Shown: one piece after another, positions 1 to 8,842 of the stretch
How positions within the stretch are numbered: position 1 is the stretch's first letter
Layout of the letters: each line of letters opens with the position of its first letter
From: Sulfurospirillum sp. UBA2217
GTDB taxonomy: Bacteria > Campylobacterota > Campylobacteria > Campylobacterales > Sulfurospirillaceae
Reading direction: 5' to 3'
Assembly (NCBI GenBank): GCA_002328495.1
Contig: DCUJ01000010.1
Span: forward strand, 1 to 64,000
DNA: 64,000 nt
Program-made: the position numbers and the translations under genes
The notes under the pieces: generated by a model
Seen by the model: the letters and a program-made list of their open reading frames with translations, nothing else
Databases searched by the model: none
Told to the model about the DNA's origin: nothing

Positions 1-64
1 GCGGCGGTCTTGAAAACCGTTGAGGGTAATACCTCCGGGGGTTCAAATCCCTCTCTCCCGGCCA
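1..64 (+). tRNA. tRNA-Ser(UGA), 3' part, cut by window start
   Basis: The anticodon loop reads CTTGAAA, giving anticodon TGA. A long variable arm (GAGG, loop, CCTC) marks a class II tRNA, which fits Ser. The T arm follows (GGGGG, TTCAAAT, CCCTC), then the acceptor 3' strand TCTCCCG, discriminator G and an encoded CCA at 62-64. The 5' half lies outside the window. The 3' end from 46 onward is repeated at 8709-8742, so the gene looks like the attachment target of an integrated element. Confidence 0.9.
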
Positions 65-81
65 GTCCATTACAACATCCC
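46..81 (+). repeat. Left copy of attachment-like direct repeat
   Basis: The 12 bases at 46-57 (AATCCCTCTCTC) and the 20 bases at 62-81 (from CCAGTCC to CATCCC) recur in the same order and orientation at 8709-8720 and 8723-8742. Only the linker differs: CCGG here, GA there. The repeat starts in the T arm of the tRNA-Ser gene, as expected for an att site of a tRNA-targeting element. The left copy completes the functional tRNA. Confidence 0.7.
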
Positions 82-119
82 TAAGCTACCGACACTTCAT
101 CAACTTCGCAAAGAGGTTT

Positions 120-139
120 TTACAACTTCTTTACAACTT
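120..139 (+). repeat. Tandem TTACAACTT repeats, possible integrase arm sites
   Basis: TTACAACTT occurs at 120-128 and 131-139, an 11-bp spacing. A third copy lies at 8610-8618 near the other island end, where the shared string extends to TTTACAACTTTTAAG. Short repeats next to att cores can be arm-type recombinase sites. This is inference, because no integrase gene is present. Confidence 0.35.
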
Positions 140-193
140 TTAAGAAATTTTTTATATTCCTACACTAAGCACTTGCAGAAAATTTGGTAGCAC

Positions 194-1123
194 TTACTTT
201 TTTGTCGCGCCAATTTTGGCAAACTTGATTGTAAGGTTTAAAAGAGTCATTTGGCTTGAAGCATTTGGCTGAACGATATCAATGTCAAACAGACTCAAAT
301 AAGTTTGCATTGCCTCATCCATGGAGACAATGGCTTCTTGCACAATGTGTGGTTGAAGTTTCATGCTCAGTGTAATCATCTCTTCTGAGAGAACCCACTC
401 AATAGAATCGACACCATATGTTTCAAAGTAACTCGCCACATCAGCGGCGCATATGGGTGAGATATCGAGTGGATGTACAGACGCTTCATAAATTTTCATA
501 CTGCCAAGTTCAAGTGCGCTCAGTTTATTGCCATACACACAGCTGGTATCGATGCCATAAAGGTTGTCTTGTATCATCACTTCGTGAAAGGTTTCATGCC
601 CAAAGACATTAATAAGGCCATACTGCTCATACCCCTCTTCAAAATCATGCCCCCACTTTTCGATGTCTCTAACACGATTGACTAAAAAAGAATGCTGTTT
701 TTCTTCGATGTCTCTTCGTTTGAAGTAAGGCAATGCAAATGCATGTGTTATAAAATAGCTATCTCTTAAAAGGTAAAGGGGATTTTGAGCAATCCATTCC
801 AAATGCTTGAACAAAACATCATGAGCATTTTTATACGATTTTAAACACTCTTTGCCTCCCATATACGATTCATCGATCCATCGGTTTGGTTTTCCCTCAA
901 GGGCAGGCTTTGCATATTCGAGCATGTAACTTTCATGGTTGCCTAAAAGCGATACATAGTTGTGCATCACACACTCAATGACCTCTTTGGAGTAATTTCC
1001 CCTATCGCACAAATCACCCACGAAAATGATTTCAGCATTGTGGGGAAGTTGTTTGAGTAGCTTTTGGAGCGTAAAAAAACAACCATGAACATCACCGATA
1101 ACAATTGTGGGTTTTTCTATCAC
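194..1123 (-). CDS. Calcineurin-like metallophosphoesterase (Ser/Thr phosphatase family)
   Basis: The 309-residue product carries the dinuclear-metal phosphoesterase motifs in order: GDVHG (residues 10-14), GDLCDRG (36-42), GNHE (61-64), then later His-bearing motifs FGHE and GIDTSCVYG. This pattern is typical of the PrpA/PrpB, ApaH and lambda-phosphatase branch, so a cytosolic phosphoprotein or dinucleotide phosphatase is likely. There is no signal peptide or TM segment. The start is GTG at 1123, with AAAGG about 11 nt upstream. It is the first gene of the island and points back towards the tRNA. The substrate cannot be told from sequence. Confidence 0.85.
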   Translation of the reverse strand: MIEKPTIVIGDVHGCFFTLQKLLKQLPHNAEIIFVGDLCDRGNYSKEVIECVMHNYVSLLGNHESYMLEYAKPALEGKPNRWIDESYMGGKECLKSYKNAHDVLFKHLEWIAQNPLYLLRDSYFITHAFALPYFKRRDIEEKQHSFLVNRVRDIEKWGHDFEEGYEQYGLINVFGHETFHEVMIQDNLYGIDTSCVYGNKLSALELGSMKIYEASVHPLDISPICAADVASYFETYGVDSIEWVLSEEMITLSMKLQPHIVQEAIVSMDEAMQTYLSLFDIDIVQPNASSQMTLLNLTIKFAKIGATKK

Positions 1124-1151
1124 AATGCATAACCTTTTGTTAATGTTTTAA

Positions 1152-1685
1152 CTAGAAGCTTGGGTTAGAAAACTTTAAATTGGAGCTTTTTTTTATTTGA
1201 TAGACGGAATAACTTAACGCTAAAATACCTAAAACATCATATAAAATAGCGGCTAAAGATCCAATAAAAATCCCATAGGTAAGCCAGCAAAAAGCGGATC
1301 CATAGTAATAATACTTCATGTAAACTACATTCCGTTGCAAATCGGCAAGCACAATAAAAATCATTGAAACCGCAGGTAATATGCCAAACCAACCTTCATC
1401 ATTGAAAAAGAAGAAGTAAAGAAGTCCTAGAAAAAAGCCTATTAAACCTTTTTTAAACTCTTTCATATCACAACCAACTCCGAAAAAAGCGCTCATTTTT
1501 GACATAACCGATAAAAAACTCATCCATGTTCCACAATAAGCACCAAAAGGGATTAAAGAGAGTCCTAAAAAAAATGTTGAGAGCATATTAAATTTTAACA
1601 TTGTATGGGTATTTCGAGAAGAAAAAGCCAGTAGGTGGGCTATAATTGAGCCGTATCCAAGACTGACTAAAATAGATGACATCAT
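1152..1685 (-). CDS. YgjV-like inner-membrane protein
   Basis: The 177-residue protein is almost entirely hydrophobic, with five to six likely TM helices. Its N-terminal half (LAFSSRN, then KFNMLSTFFLGLSL and a GAY-TWMSF stretch) resembles the Imp-YgjV family of bacterial inner-membrane proteins, whose function is unknown. It lies 28 bp upstream of the phosphatase on the same strand, so the two may be co-transcribed. The family call rests on motif likeness only. Confidence 0.6.
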   Translation of the reverse strand: MMSSILVSLGYGSIIAHLLAFSSRNTHTMLKFNMLSTFFLGLSLIPFGAYCGTWMSFLSVMSKMSAFFGVGCDMKEFKKGLIGFFLGLLYFFFFNDEGWFGILPAVSMIFIVLADLQRNVVYMKYYYYGSAFCWLTYGIFIGSLAAILYDVLGILALSYSVYQIKKSSNLKFSNPSF

Positions 1686-1962
1686 TGGCGGTGGAGGTTA
1701 TTTTGATGAAATTGATAGACGAAAAAAAGGTTTATCATTGTACCTACTTTAAAAAGGTATTTTTTTACAAAGCAACTTTTATAAATATTATTTTTAATTT
1801 AGAATTATAAAAAAAAATTTATAAATTTTGAATAAAAGTTCAAAAAAATAATATTTTTAGAGATATTTTATAGAATTTTTAAATAACTTTTCAGTTACAT
1901 TAAAGTAATTATTGTCTAATATCACCAATAAAAATTATAAATTAACTTAATGGATTTATATT
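1686..1962. other. 277-bp AT-rich divergent intergenic region
   Basis: This gap separates the leftward YgjV-like gene from the rightward five-gene operon. It is extremely A/T rich (long A and T runs around 1790-1900) and contains no coding signal I can support. It must carry the operon promoter. AT-rich islands of this kind are typical targets of nucleoid silencing proteins, which is inference here. Confidence 0.5.
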
Positions 1963-3480
1963 ATGCTCAAAAAAACATTGTCTTTAACGGTGTGTTGTTT
2001 TCTATTGGGGGGATGTGCTAGTAGCTTCGATCAAAATATGGGCAAGATTGGTGGTACGGCTATAGGAACGGCTGGTGGAGCGGCATTAGGTAATAAAATG
2101 GGTGGAAATAAAGGTGCACTTATTGGTGGAATCGTTGGTGGGTTGATAGGATATACTATTGGGGATGCTATCGATAAGCGTAGAGAAGAGTTAAAGAAAA
2201 TTGCCCAGCAGGAGCAAATGGAAATTTATTTTTCTGATATAAAATCAAACGAAATAGTTTATAATGAAACGAACGATCCTATCCCACCTTCAGTAAAAGC
2301 AATACTTTCAACAAAAAATCAAAAAGAAGAAGAACAAAAAAAAGTGGGTGATAAAGTTGTTATCACTGAATCAAATCAATTTAACAAAGGCTCTTCAGAA
2401 ATAACACCAAAAGCACGCGAGAGTTTTACTAAAATAGCAAAAACGTATGGACAAACAAGTAAAAAAATTCTTATTATTGGGCATACTGACGATAGTGGAA
2501 GTTCCTCGCTAAATCAAAAATTATCTGAAGAAAGAGCAAAAAATCTTGGTAAGATTTTTGCAGAAAATGGCGTAAAGCAAGACAATATTTATTTTCTAGG
2601 GGCCGGAGAAATGCAGCCTATCGCTGATAACAATGCCGAAGAAGGTGCATCTAAAAATCGCCGTGTCGAAATTATTGAGCTTTCAAACGAACAAGAAATT
2701 ACTTTATATTCAAATTTAAGAAAAACAAACCCATCCTACTTTAGACCTGTGGAGATAAAGCAAAAAAGTAAAGAAGATGTAGCAATTGTGACATCAACGG
2801 CAAAAAAGCAACCTGAGATTGCTTCTAAAGCAGAACCGACCAACAAACCAATTGAACAAAAGGAAACTCCTGCTTCAAACATAAAATATGTTGATTTTGC
2901 AGGCACAAAAAGCAGTAATAAAAATTTATTTAGCCTAGACAAGTTTGGTGAAGTTGTAGCACAAGAATCCTTTATAGGTATTGGTACCAAAGCCAAAGCA
3001 GATATGCCTACGAATTTGTATGGGAACTGCACCACTGATAAACCAAGAGTATACGGAGAAACAAAATCCCTCTCTAGTGGAGAAAAAATCGATCATAAAA
3101 CATATGAATACAAAAATGGACTCAATCAGTCTTCCTGGACAGCTTCTGTGAACAAACATCTTATAGGCTTGGCACCTGTTGGTGTTGTGAGAGATGGTGC
3201 CAAAGCAGTTTCTTCACCGAAGGTATACGTGTATGAAAATTATATTCAAGGCTCAAATGCAAAACCAAATGAAACATTGTCTACAACGGTAAATGCATAC
3301 CAGGGAACAAAAGGTCTTTTGTATAGAGTATTTGTGACTGATGAGAGCTCTTCTTTAAAATGTATGGACATTATTTTTGATGAAAAAAATGTCAATTCAT
3401 CGATTGGAAAAATGTATTATGTAACCAATAATGGTATGTATGAAAAAGATTTTACAGTGCAAGAAGTAGGAAGAAACTAA
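1963..3480 (+). CDS. OmpA-domain lipoprotein with glycine zipper
   Basis: The 505-residue protein begins with a lipoprotein signal peptide (lipobox LGGC, acylated Cys18). A glycine-zipper stretch follows (about 27-67, many GxxxG steps). An OmpA C-like peptidoglycan-binding domain spans about 127-240, with GHTDDSG, NQKLSEERA and a final NRRVEI. The OmpA fold predicts binding to diaminopimelate in the wall, and the lipid anchors it to a membrane. The C-terminal half (about 260-505) matches nothing I recognise. It is the first gene of a five-gene operon, 12 bp ahead of the next start. Unlike ZorB or MotB, it is a lipoprotein and has no MotA/ZorA-like partner. Confidence 0.85.
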   Translation: MLKKTLSLTVCCFLLGGCASSFDQNMGKIGGTAIGTAGGAALGNKMGGNKGALIGGIVGGLIGYTIGDAIDKRREELKKIAQQEQMEIYFSDIKSNEIVYNETNDPIPPSVKAILSTKNQKEEEQKKVGDKVVITESNQFNKGSSEITPKARESFTKIAKTYGQTSKKILIIGHTDDSGSSSLNQKLSEERAKNLGKIFAENGVKQDNIYFLGAGEMQPIADNNAEEGASKNRRVEIIELSNEQEITLYSNLRKTNPSYFRPVEIKQKSKEDVAIVTSTAKKQPEIASKAEPTNKPIEQKETPASNIKYVDFAGTKSSNKNLFSLDKFGEVVAQESFIGIGTKAKADMPTNLYGNCTTDKPRVYGETKSLSSGEKIDHKTYEYKNGLNQSSWTASVNKHLIGLAPVGVVRDGAKAVSSPKVYVYENYIQGSNAKPNETLSTTVNAYQGTKGLLYRVFVTDESSSLKCMDIIFDEKNVNSSIGKMYYVTNNGMYEKDFTVQEVGRN

Positions 3481-3492
3481 AAAGGGGTATTC

Positions 3493-5010
3493 GTGGAATG
3501 GGCAAAAGAGTTTTTAGAGGCATATAGATATTTTGTGTATACGGCATTATTATTGGTATTGACCGTTATGATTATTTATCGTTGGTGGGATAACGTAAAG
3601 TTTTGGTGGATGTGTACATGGATGAAATTCCCTGTGATTGGAAAAATCGCAACACTATCCAAAGATAACGAGACGATGGACGATAAAAATTGGTTTTACA
3701 GTGAATCTATTATCTGTGGAGATTTCTATAGTCACTACAATAAATACAATAAAGATGCAACTTTATATGAAAACTCAAAATCTTACCTCTCAAAAGCTGA
3801 CGAGCTTGGAAGAAAACCTTTCCCATTTTACATGTGGTTTGTTGTAGGTATTTTAGTTGTTTTAGAAGCATTGGGATTTGGCTACGTATTGGCAGGTTGG
3901 ACAATTCCTGGAGCAAGTGAATCTCTTCAGCAACAAGGCGCATTGGGTATTGCTTTGATTATTTCAATTATTCTTGTTGGATTTACACACTGGAGTGGAC
4001 ATGAAATTTATCAAAATTCTCTTGTAAAAAAAGTACGTATTTGGTTTATAAACAATCGTAATGATGATAAGCCAAATCTTGAAAGAGATTCATCGGTAAG
4101 TCTCGAACATGACCATAACGATGATAATAAACCAAATTATTTGCAACTCTTAAATCGTGTTAAGGCAAATGCAACGGTTACACCATCTTGGATTATTACT
4201 ATCATTACAGCTATTTTAATTTTTTCAATTGCAACAGGTGCAACATATGTTAGGGGACAAGTCCTAGAAAAGCAATTAACGGCAGAAGTGAGCAATAAGC
4301 AAACAAATATCTTTAGCCCATTACCATCTGAGTTGACAAAAAATCAGCAAAATGCAGATGACAAAGCATTAAAAGATAGCCAAGACTCTGACCGCAAAGG
4401 CGGATGGGCAACATTTATTGTCTTAGCAGTTATTTTTATATTCATTCAGCTTCTAGGTATTATGTTCGGTTATCGTTTTGGTTTTGCGGGTAGAGAAAGT
4501 GAAGATGCTTACAAAAACTGCTCATTATTTGCTAGTAAACAAGAGTTTCTAAACTACTACAAAAATGAAAAAGAAAAAATTGCTAAAATGGCTCAACAAA
4601 AGCTCCAAGAACTTCAACAACGTATGGCTCAAAAATCAGTTGCTACTGGAACATCTGCAAAACAATCTGAAATGATTAAAAAAACTGAACATCGAACATT
4701 TTTAACGTATGTAAGAATGAAGAATGAAGAGAGCTTGCAATACGAAATTGCCGACAATGCTTCTATGCAAAGACATTCTGAAATGATGGCTGAAAAACCG
4801 ATGGATAAAATTCAACTTACAAAAGTAGCCGATACAAATACGTATTGCTCTAATTGCGGAAGTATTTTGAAAGAGAATGAAAAGTTTTGTTCTAATTGTG
4901 GAACCCCTTCTAAAAAAGCAGAGAAACCTACATGTCCACAGTGTGGAAAAACCTATGAAGAAGGTACAAAGTTTTGTGCAGAAGATGGTAAGCCATTGGA
5001 GATGAGATGA
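3493..5010 (+). CDS. Five-TM membrane protein with C-terminal zinc ribbons
   Basis: The 505-residue product starts with GTG behind AAAGGGG. Five hydrophobic segments lie near residues 13-31, 112-134, 149-167, 232-252 and 303-325. Positive residues put the loop after TM1 and the C terminus in the cytoplasm. After TM5 there is a charged, Gln/Lys-rich helical stretch, then a zinc-ribbon tail (about 450-505) with CSNCG, CSNCG, CPQCG and a last FCAEDG, where Asp replaces the final Cys. The tail resembles double zinc-ribbon domains that often recruit partners. It overlaps the next gene by ATGA. I do not recognise the membrane part. Confidence 0.75.
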   Translation: MEWAKEFLEAYRYFVYTALLLVLTVMIIYRWWDNVKFWWMCTWMKFPVIGKIATLSKDNETMDDKNWFYSESIICGDFYSHYNKYNKDATLYENSKSYLSKADELGRKPFPFYMWFVVGILVVLEALGFGYVLAGWTIPGASESLQQQGALGIALIISIILVGFTHWSGHEIYQNSLVKKVRIWFINNRNDDKPNLERDSSVSLEHDHNDDNKPNYLQLLNRVKANATVTPSWIITIITAILIFSIATGATYVRGQVLEKQLTAEVSNKQTNIFSPLPSELTKNQQNADDKALKDSQDSDRKGGWATFIVLAVIFIFIQLLGIMFGYRFGFAGRESEDAYKNCSLFASKQEFLNYYKNEKEKIAKMAQQKLQELQQRMAQKSVATGTSAKQSEMIKKTEHRTFLTYVRMKNEESLQYEIADNASMQRHSEMMAEKPMDKIQLTKVADTNTYCSNCGSILKENEKFCSNCGTPSKKAEKPTCPQCGKTYEEGTKFCAEDGKPLEMR

Positions 5011-5822
5011 TTAAATTTTTATTAGCTTGCACTCTCTTATTCACATCTTCTTTTGCAACGCAGAGTTGTTATGATTATTATAAAGTTGAGCAAAAAGAGA
5101 CACATGAGACGCTCAATACGGCTGTATTTATTCTCATAGACGAGACAACGGTTTTTGATGAAAATTTGAAAAAACAGGTTTGGGACAATGCTCTCAAATT
5201 TGTACATGCAGGAAATTATATTTATGTTGCAAAATTTTCAGCATTTATCAACAACAATTACAACACGAAAGTGTTTGATTTTTCTCTGGATTTTCCCCTA
5301 GCAGAAAAAGATCGTTACAATGCAAGAAAAGACACCTTGGCCAAACTGGACAAATGCCTAAACGATCAATATATGTTTGTCGGACAAAGTATGCAAAAAG
5401 CCATTTTTGGGTCATTTCAAAATACGGCAAATGCTATTTCCAAATCCGATATCTTATTTGCACTTAAAGACTTTGGAGAAAACATCATTGAGCCAACAAA
5501 AGCTCAAAGAAAAATCATTATTTTGGCTTCCGATATGTTAGAAAACTCTTCTATCGGCTCATTTTACAGCAATGGTGCGGTACGCCTTATATCGCAAAAG
5601 GAAGAGATAGATAAAGTCACTAAAAACAGTTTGCTCAGTAATTTTGGAGGTGCGGAGGTATATGTTATCGGTGCTGGACTTGTTTCTTCTCCAAAAGGAG
5701 ATACCTACAGAGACCCTAAAAAACTTGTGGCTTTAAAAGATTTTTGGGATGCGTATTTTCAAAAATCACATGCAAAATTAGTTGAGATGGGGCAACCCTC
5801 CTTAAAAAAAATGATTCAATAA
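5007..5822 (+). CDS. Exported vWA-like protein
   Basis: The 271-residue protein has a signal peptide (to about residue 17, SFA-TQ). Two strands suggest a von Willebrand A fold: VFILIDETTVF near 40, where a MIDAS motif DxSxS would sit but reads D-E-T-T-V, and KIIILASDMLENS near 170, with the second MIDAS-type Asp. The metal site is therefore degenerate or altered. A periplasmic location is predicted. The start overlaps the upstream stop by ATGA, implying translational coupling to the zinc-ribbon membrane protein. The vWA call is based on fold pattern only. Confidence 0.6.
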   Translation: MIKFLLACTLLFTSSFATQSCYDYYKVEQKETHETLNTAVFILIDETTVFDENLKKQVWDNALKFVHAGNYIYVAKFSAFINNNYNTKVFDFSLDFPLAEKDRYNARKDTLAKLDKCLNDQYMFVGQSMQKAIFGSFQNTANAISKSDILFALKDFGENIIEPTKAQRKIIILASDMLENSSIGSFYSNGAVRLISQKEEIDKVTKNSLLSNFGGAEVYVIGAGLVSSPKGDTYRDPKKLVALKDFWDAYFQKSHAKLVEMGQPSLKKMIQ

Positions 5823-5844
5823 AAATTAGAAAAAAGGCTAATCT

Positions 5845-7542
5845 ATGTCATGGATTTTAGTTTTAAAAATTTTAGGTGCTTTTACTGTTGCTCAAATTCC
5901 AAATATTTTGTATTTCAAATTAGTATACAATCAAAAAGTGAAATCTTTTTCAGCTATAGATAAAAGTGATATTGAAGAATACGATTTGTCAATATTCCAA
6001 ATTTGGCTCAAAGATGAATCCCATAATAATAGGGGTCAGCTTATCTCCTATAAAAAATATGAGTCTGAGACTTATTCTATGATGATTCCCATGTTAATTA
6101 TTGCTTCATTTTCAATTTATTTATCTTTTTTTATGATGGATAAGTCATTTTTTTACATAGGTAATATTTTAGTATTGATATTATTATTGTTGTTTGGATT
6201 TATGTTTACTGCGGGTTCATCAGAGGTTGCTAAAAATGACCATGATGAAAGTCAAATAGAGTATCTAGATAAGAAAAATATTAATTATGACAAGCTTTTT
6301 GAACTTAACAAGAGAGTTTTACTGAACTGTTCATCGTTGGAGGATTTTTTAAAGAAAATAATCTTAACTAAGAATATTTTTAACTCTTCATCCTATAGCT
6401 ATAGATATCAATCAATTCGTAATGAGCTTTTGCCAATTTTAGAAGAACAAGAATATTACAAAAAATTTTTTACTGAATTAGAGTCTTCTACTATAATCAA
6501 TTTAGATTTAATTACAATCCTAGTAGAAATAAATGATAGTATAATTCGCTATAAAACACCTTTTGATCAAGTTTATTTTAAGGTAGTTGACTTAATCTTA
6601 GAAAAAATAGATTCTAAAGAACTATTTATTTGTAATTTTAGCTGGTATGAGAGAATTCTTAGCATTATAAACAACAAAGATATCAAGCTAAATGAAAACT
6701 CAAAACTCAATTTACTGTCTGAAAAAGTTTATGAAAAATTTGACTTTGAAATCAAAGAGGGCGTAATTTCATTTTCTCAAATATATCAATCGATATATAA
6801 TCTTGATTCTACAAAAAGCTATTTTTGGAATAGATCTTTCAACTTTGTTGTTACCGAGATTCAAAAGACACCTGATATCTTGACTGCTGACCAAAAAAAA
6901 GACTTCTTTCGCTACATTATCTTTTCCCCAGAATTATTTTGTTCATTAATTAATAATGAGAAGTTAATTGATTATCCTTTTGACCTAGCAATCATTAACG
7001 GCATAAATAATAATAAGTGGAATGAATATAAAAGTTGTATAGAGCAAATCAAAAATCAAAAAATTATTACGATGCTCAATAACTATTTTGAAGACATTGA
7101 AGATCTTGGCTTTATATTAAGTGAGCATTCTCTTAATAGTAATTTTAATATGGTTGATTATTTCAATCATAAATTAAATGAATATTGGACTAATTACTCA
7201 ATACTTGTTCGTTTAGACAAAAATTTAAATTTTAAAAAACAGATGGATGATAAAACAAAAAGGGATGTAAAAGCAAGAATTGCTGAAATCGAACGTGATC
7301 ATCTTTTAATGGAAGAAGCAAAACGTCAATCAAGAATTAAACAAGAAGAACTTGAACTCACGCGTCAAACATATGAAAGCCAACGTAGAGCAGAAGACTA
7401 TGCAAGAAGAGAAGCTCGAAATTCTGAAATAGCGGCCGATAATGCGAGACAAGCCGCAAACCATGCTAGACGAGAGGCTGATGCTGTACAAAGAGAAATT
7501 AATAGTCGCAAGAAGGGTTTGTGGGATGTGGATTTGTCATAA
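5845..7542 (+). CDS. Membrane-anchored coiled-coil protein, unknown function
   Basis: The 565-residue protein has an N-terminal TM segment (about 4-28) and a double hydrophobic hairpin (about 78-130). A long, AT-rich-coded helical domain of about 330 residues follows. It ends in a strongly charged coiled coil (about 470-560) rich in Ala, Arg and Glu. No catalytic motif was seen. It lies 22 bp after the vWA gene, with AAAAAGG upstream, so it is part of the same operon. I do not recognise the family. Confidence 0.6.
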   Translation: MSWILVLKILGAFTVAQIPNILYFKLVYNQKVKSFSAIDKSDIEEYDLSIFQIWLKDESHNNRGQLISYKKYESETYSMMIPMLIIASFSIYLSFFMMDKSFFYIGNILVLILLLLFGFMFTAGSSEVAKNDHDESQIEYLDKKNINYDKLFELNKRVLLNCSSLEDFLKKIILTKNIFNSSSYSYRYQSIRNELLPILEEQEYYKKFFTELESSTIINLDLITILVEINDSIIRYKTPFDQVYFKVVDLILEKIDSKELFICNFSWYERILSIINNKDIKLNENSKLNLLSEKVYEKFDFEIKEGVISFSQIYQSIYNLDSTKSYFWNRSFNFVVTEIQKTPDILTADQKKDFFRYIIFSPELFCSLINNEKLIDYPFDLAIINGINNNKWNEYKSCIEQIKNQKIITMLNNYFEDIEDLGFILSEHSLNSNFNMVDYFNHKLNEYWTNYSILVRLDKNLNFKKQMDDKTKRDVKARIAEIERDHLLMEEAKRQSRIKQEELELTRQTYESQRRAEDYARREARNSEIAADNARQAANHARREADAVQREINSRKKGLWDVDLS

Positions 7543-7563
7543 AATCAAAAAGGAGAAAAGTAA

Positions 7564-8508
7564 ATGGTTAATTCTATATTAAGTGCTATATTTAAAAGGT
7601 TCACCCTTGCTGAAGTGTCGGCAAGAATAGGTGTTGTTTTAACAGATTGGCTATCTGTATTTGCTCAGTTGCCATCAATGAAAACATTATATTCTACGGA
7701 GGCTGGTAGATTTTATTTTGAAAAGAATAAAAATAAAGTCAAATACCACAATGTTGGAGAAAAAGTCCATTTAACAGTTCTTGAAGAGTCAACTTCTGGA
7801 AAAAGATACTTAAGGGTTTCTAGAAAACTATCGTGGCTTGAAAAATTGCTCAATAAAATCAATGCGGCAATTCAAGCATTTATAGAAAGCATCAAAGCTG
7901 GTATTCAGGACTTCTTTAAAACAATGTTATCTAAAATTCCTTTTGGTGACAAAATTCTTTCAGTTGTTATGGTCATAACATCTTTAGTTCTTTTTGTATT
8001 TACAATCATGGCAATAGGTATAAAGTTTTTAATGGATCTATTAAGCCATGCAAGAAATTTATTTAGTATTAGTGGTATTGTAAACTTTTTTATTTATTTT
8101 ATCGTTTCATTAGTTCTTTTAGTTGTTCAACTAGGTATTTCGCTTATAATGATTGTTTTAGACCCAATTCTTACTAAAAAACTTGATGGGCTTTTAAAAA
8201 CCAGTGATCTTCTGAAAAAGATAATTCTTGGGTTCAATATGAACCAACGTTACATTGATGGTTCCATAATACTATCTACTGATTTAATGCAAAAACCTGC
8301 TGATAGTACGACCGAAAAATCACTTTTGGGTAAAGGCTTTACCGCTGTAGAGTATACATATGAAAGAGCAAATAATACAAATGTTTCTTTAGCAGACACA
8401 TGGTTTTGGGGTAAGATTTTTGATTACTATTTTATCAATGAGCGTGTTGTGTTTACTTTTGAGGATGATACTGTTGCTCAAAAAGTATTAGGAGAATTTA
8501 ATAAGTAA
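7564..8508 (+). CDS. Two-TM membrane protein, unknown function, last operon gene
   Basis: The 314-residue protein has an N-terminal soluble part and an amphipathic helix (about 100-130). Two long hydrophobic segments follow (about 138-165 and 177-203), then a soluble C-terminal domain of about 110 residues. An AAAAGGAG Shine-Dalgarno precedes the ATG, 21 bp after the previous stop. A hairpin follows at 8514-8542. It resembles nothing I know. Membrane topology suggests it works with the other four products at the envelope. Confidence 0.6.
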   Translation: MVNSILSAIFKRFTLAEVSARIGVVLTDWLSVFAQLPSMKTLYSTEAGRFYFEKNKNKVKYHNVGEKVHLTVLEESTSGKRYLRVSRKLSWLEKLLNKINAAIQAFIESIKAGIQDFFKTMLSKIPFGDKILSVVMVITSLVLFVFTIMAIGIKFLMDLLSHARNLFSISGIVNFFIYFIVSLVLLVVQLGISLIMIVLDPILTKKLDGLLKTSDLLKKIILGFNMNQRYIDGSIILSTDLMQKPADSTTEKSLLGKGFTAVEYTYERANNTNVSLADTWFWGKIFDYYFINERVVFTFEDDTVAQKVLGEFNK

Positions 8509-8513
8509 TTATC

Positions 8514-8542
8514 CTAGGGGCTTTTAACCAATAAGCCCCTAG
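8514..8542 (+). terminator. Hairpin ending the five-gene operon
   Basis: A perfect 10-bp stem (CTAGGGGCTT at 8514-8523 with AAGCCCCTAG at 8533-8542) encloses a 9-nt loop, just after the last stop codon. No long T run follows, so termination strength is uncertain. Confidence 0.6.
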
Positions 8543-8708
8543 CTTAGACTTTAAGATAGCTTTGAGTGTATTAATCTTGGCAAAAAATCTGTTTTTTAGT
8601 ACAATGTTTTTACAACTTTTAAGTTTGATTTAATCGTTTTTAAAAGAGTTGAAATCCCTAAATTTAGGACTTTTGATGTTTTAAAATGCATAAAGTGAGT
8701 CCAATGAG

Positions 8709-8742
8709 AATCCCTCTCTCGACCAGTCCATTACAACATCCC
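8709..8742 (+). repeat. Right copy of attachment-like direct repeat
   Basis: It matches 46-57 and 62-81 of the tRNA-Ser 3' end in 32 bases, apart from a shortened linker (GA instead of CCGG). No tRNA body lies upstream of it. It therefore looks like an att remnant left by site-specific integration, bounding an island of about 8.7 kb. Confidence 0.7.
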
Positions 8743-8842
8743 ACTTACAAAACAGATACACCAATCAAACTGCTATTAAACAGACTTTAAGACCAGATAA
8801 CCTACTATTTGCCTGCCTTTTGAAAAATGACACAAAGGGATT

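Larger units (their letters stand above)
8509..8842. other. 334-bp island-edge intergenic region
   Basis: It holds the operon hairpin (8514-8542), one TTACAACTT (8610-8618), the right att-like repeat (8709-8742) and the leader of the nuclease gene. No coding signal was seen. The left island end shows the same association of TTACAACTT with an att-like core. Confidence 0.5.

Noticed and set aside
1963..8508. Five-gene operon as a Zorya or flagellar-motor-like system
   Set aside because: The OmpA protein is a lipoprotein rather than a MotB/ZorB-type single-TM protein. No gene has MotA/ZorA features, and no helicase or nuclease partner is present.
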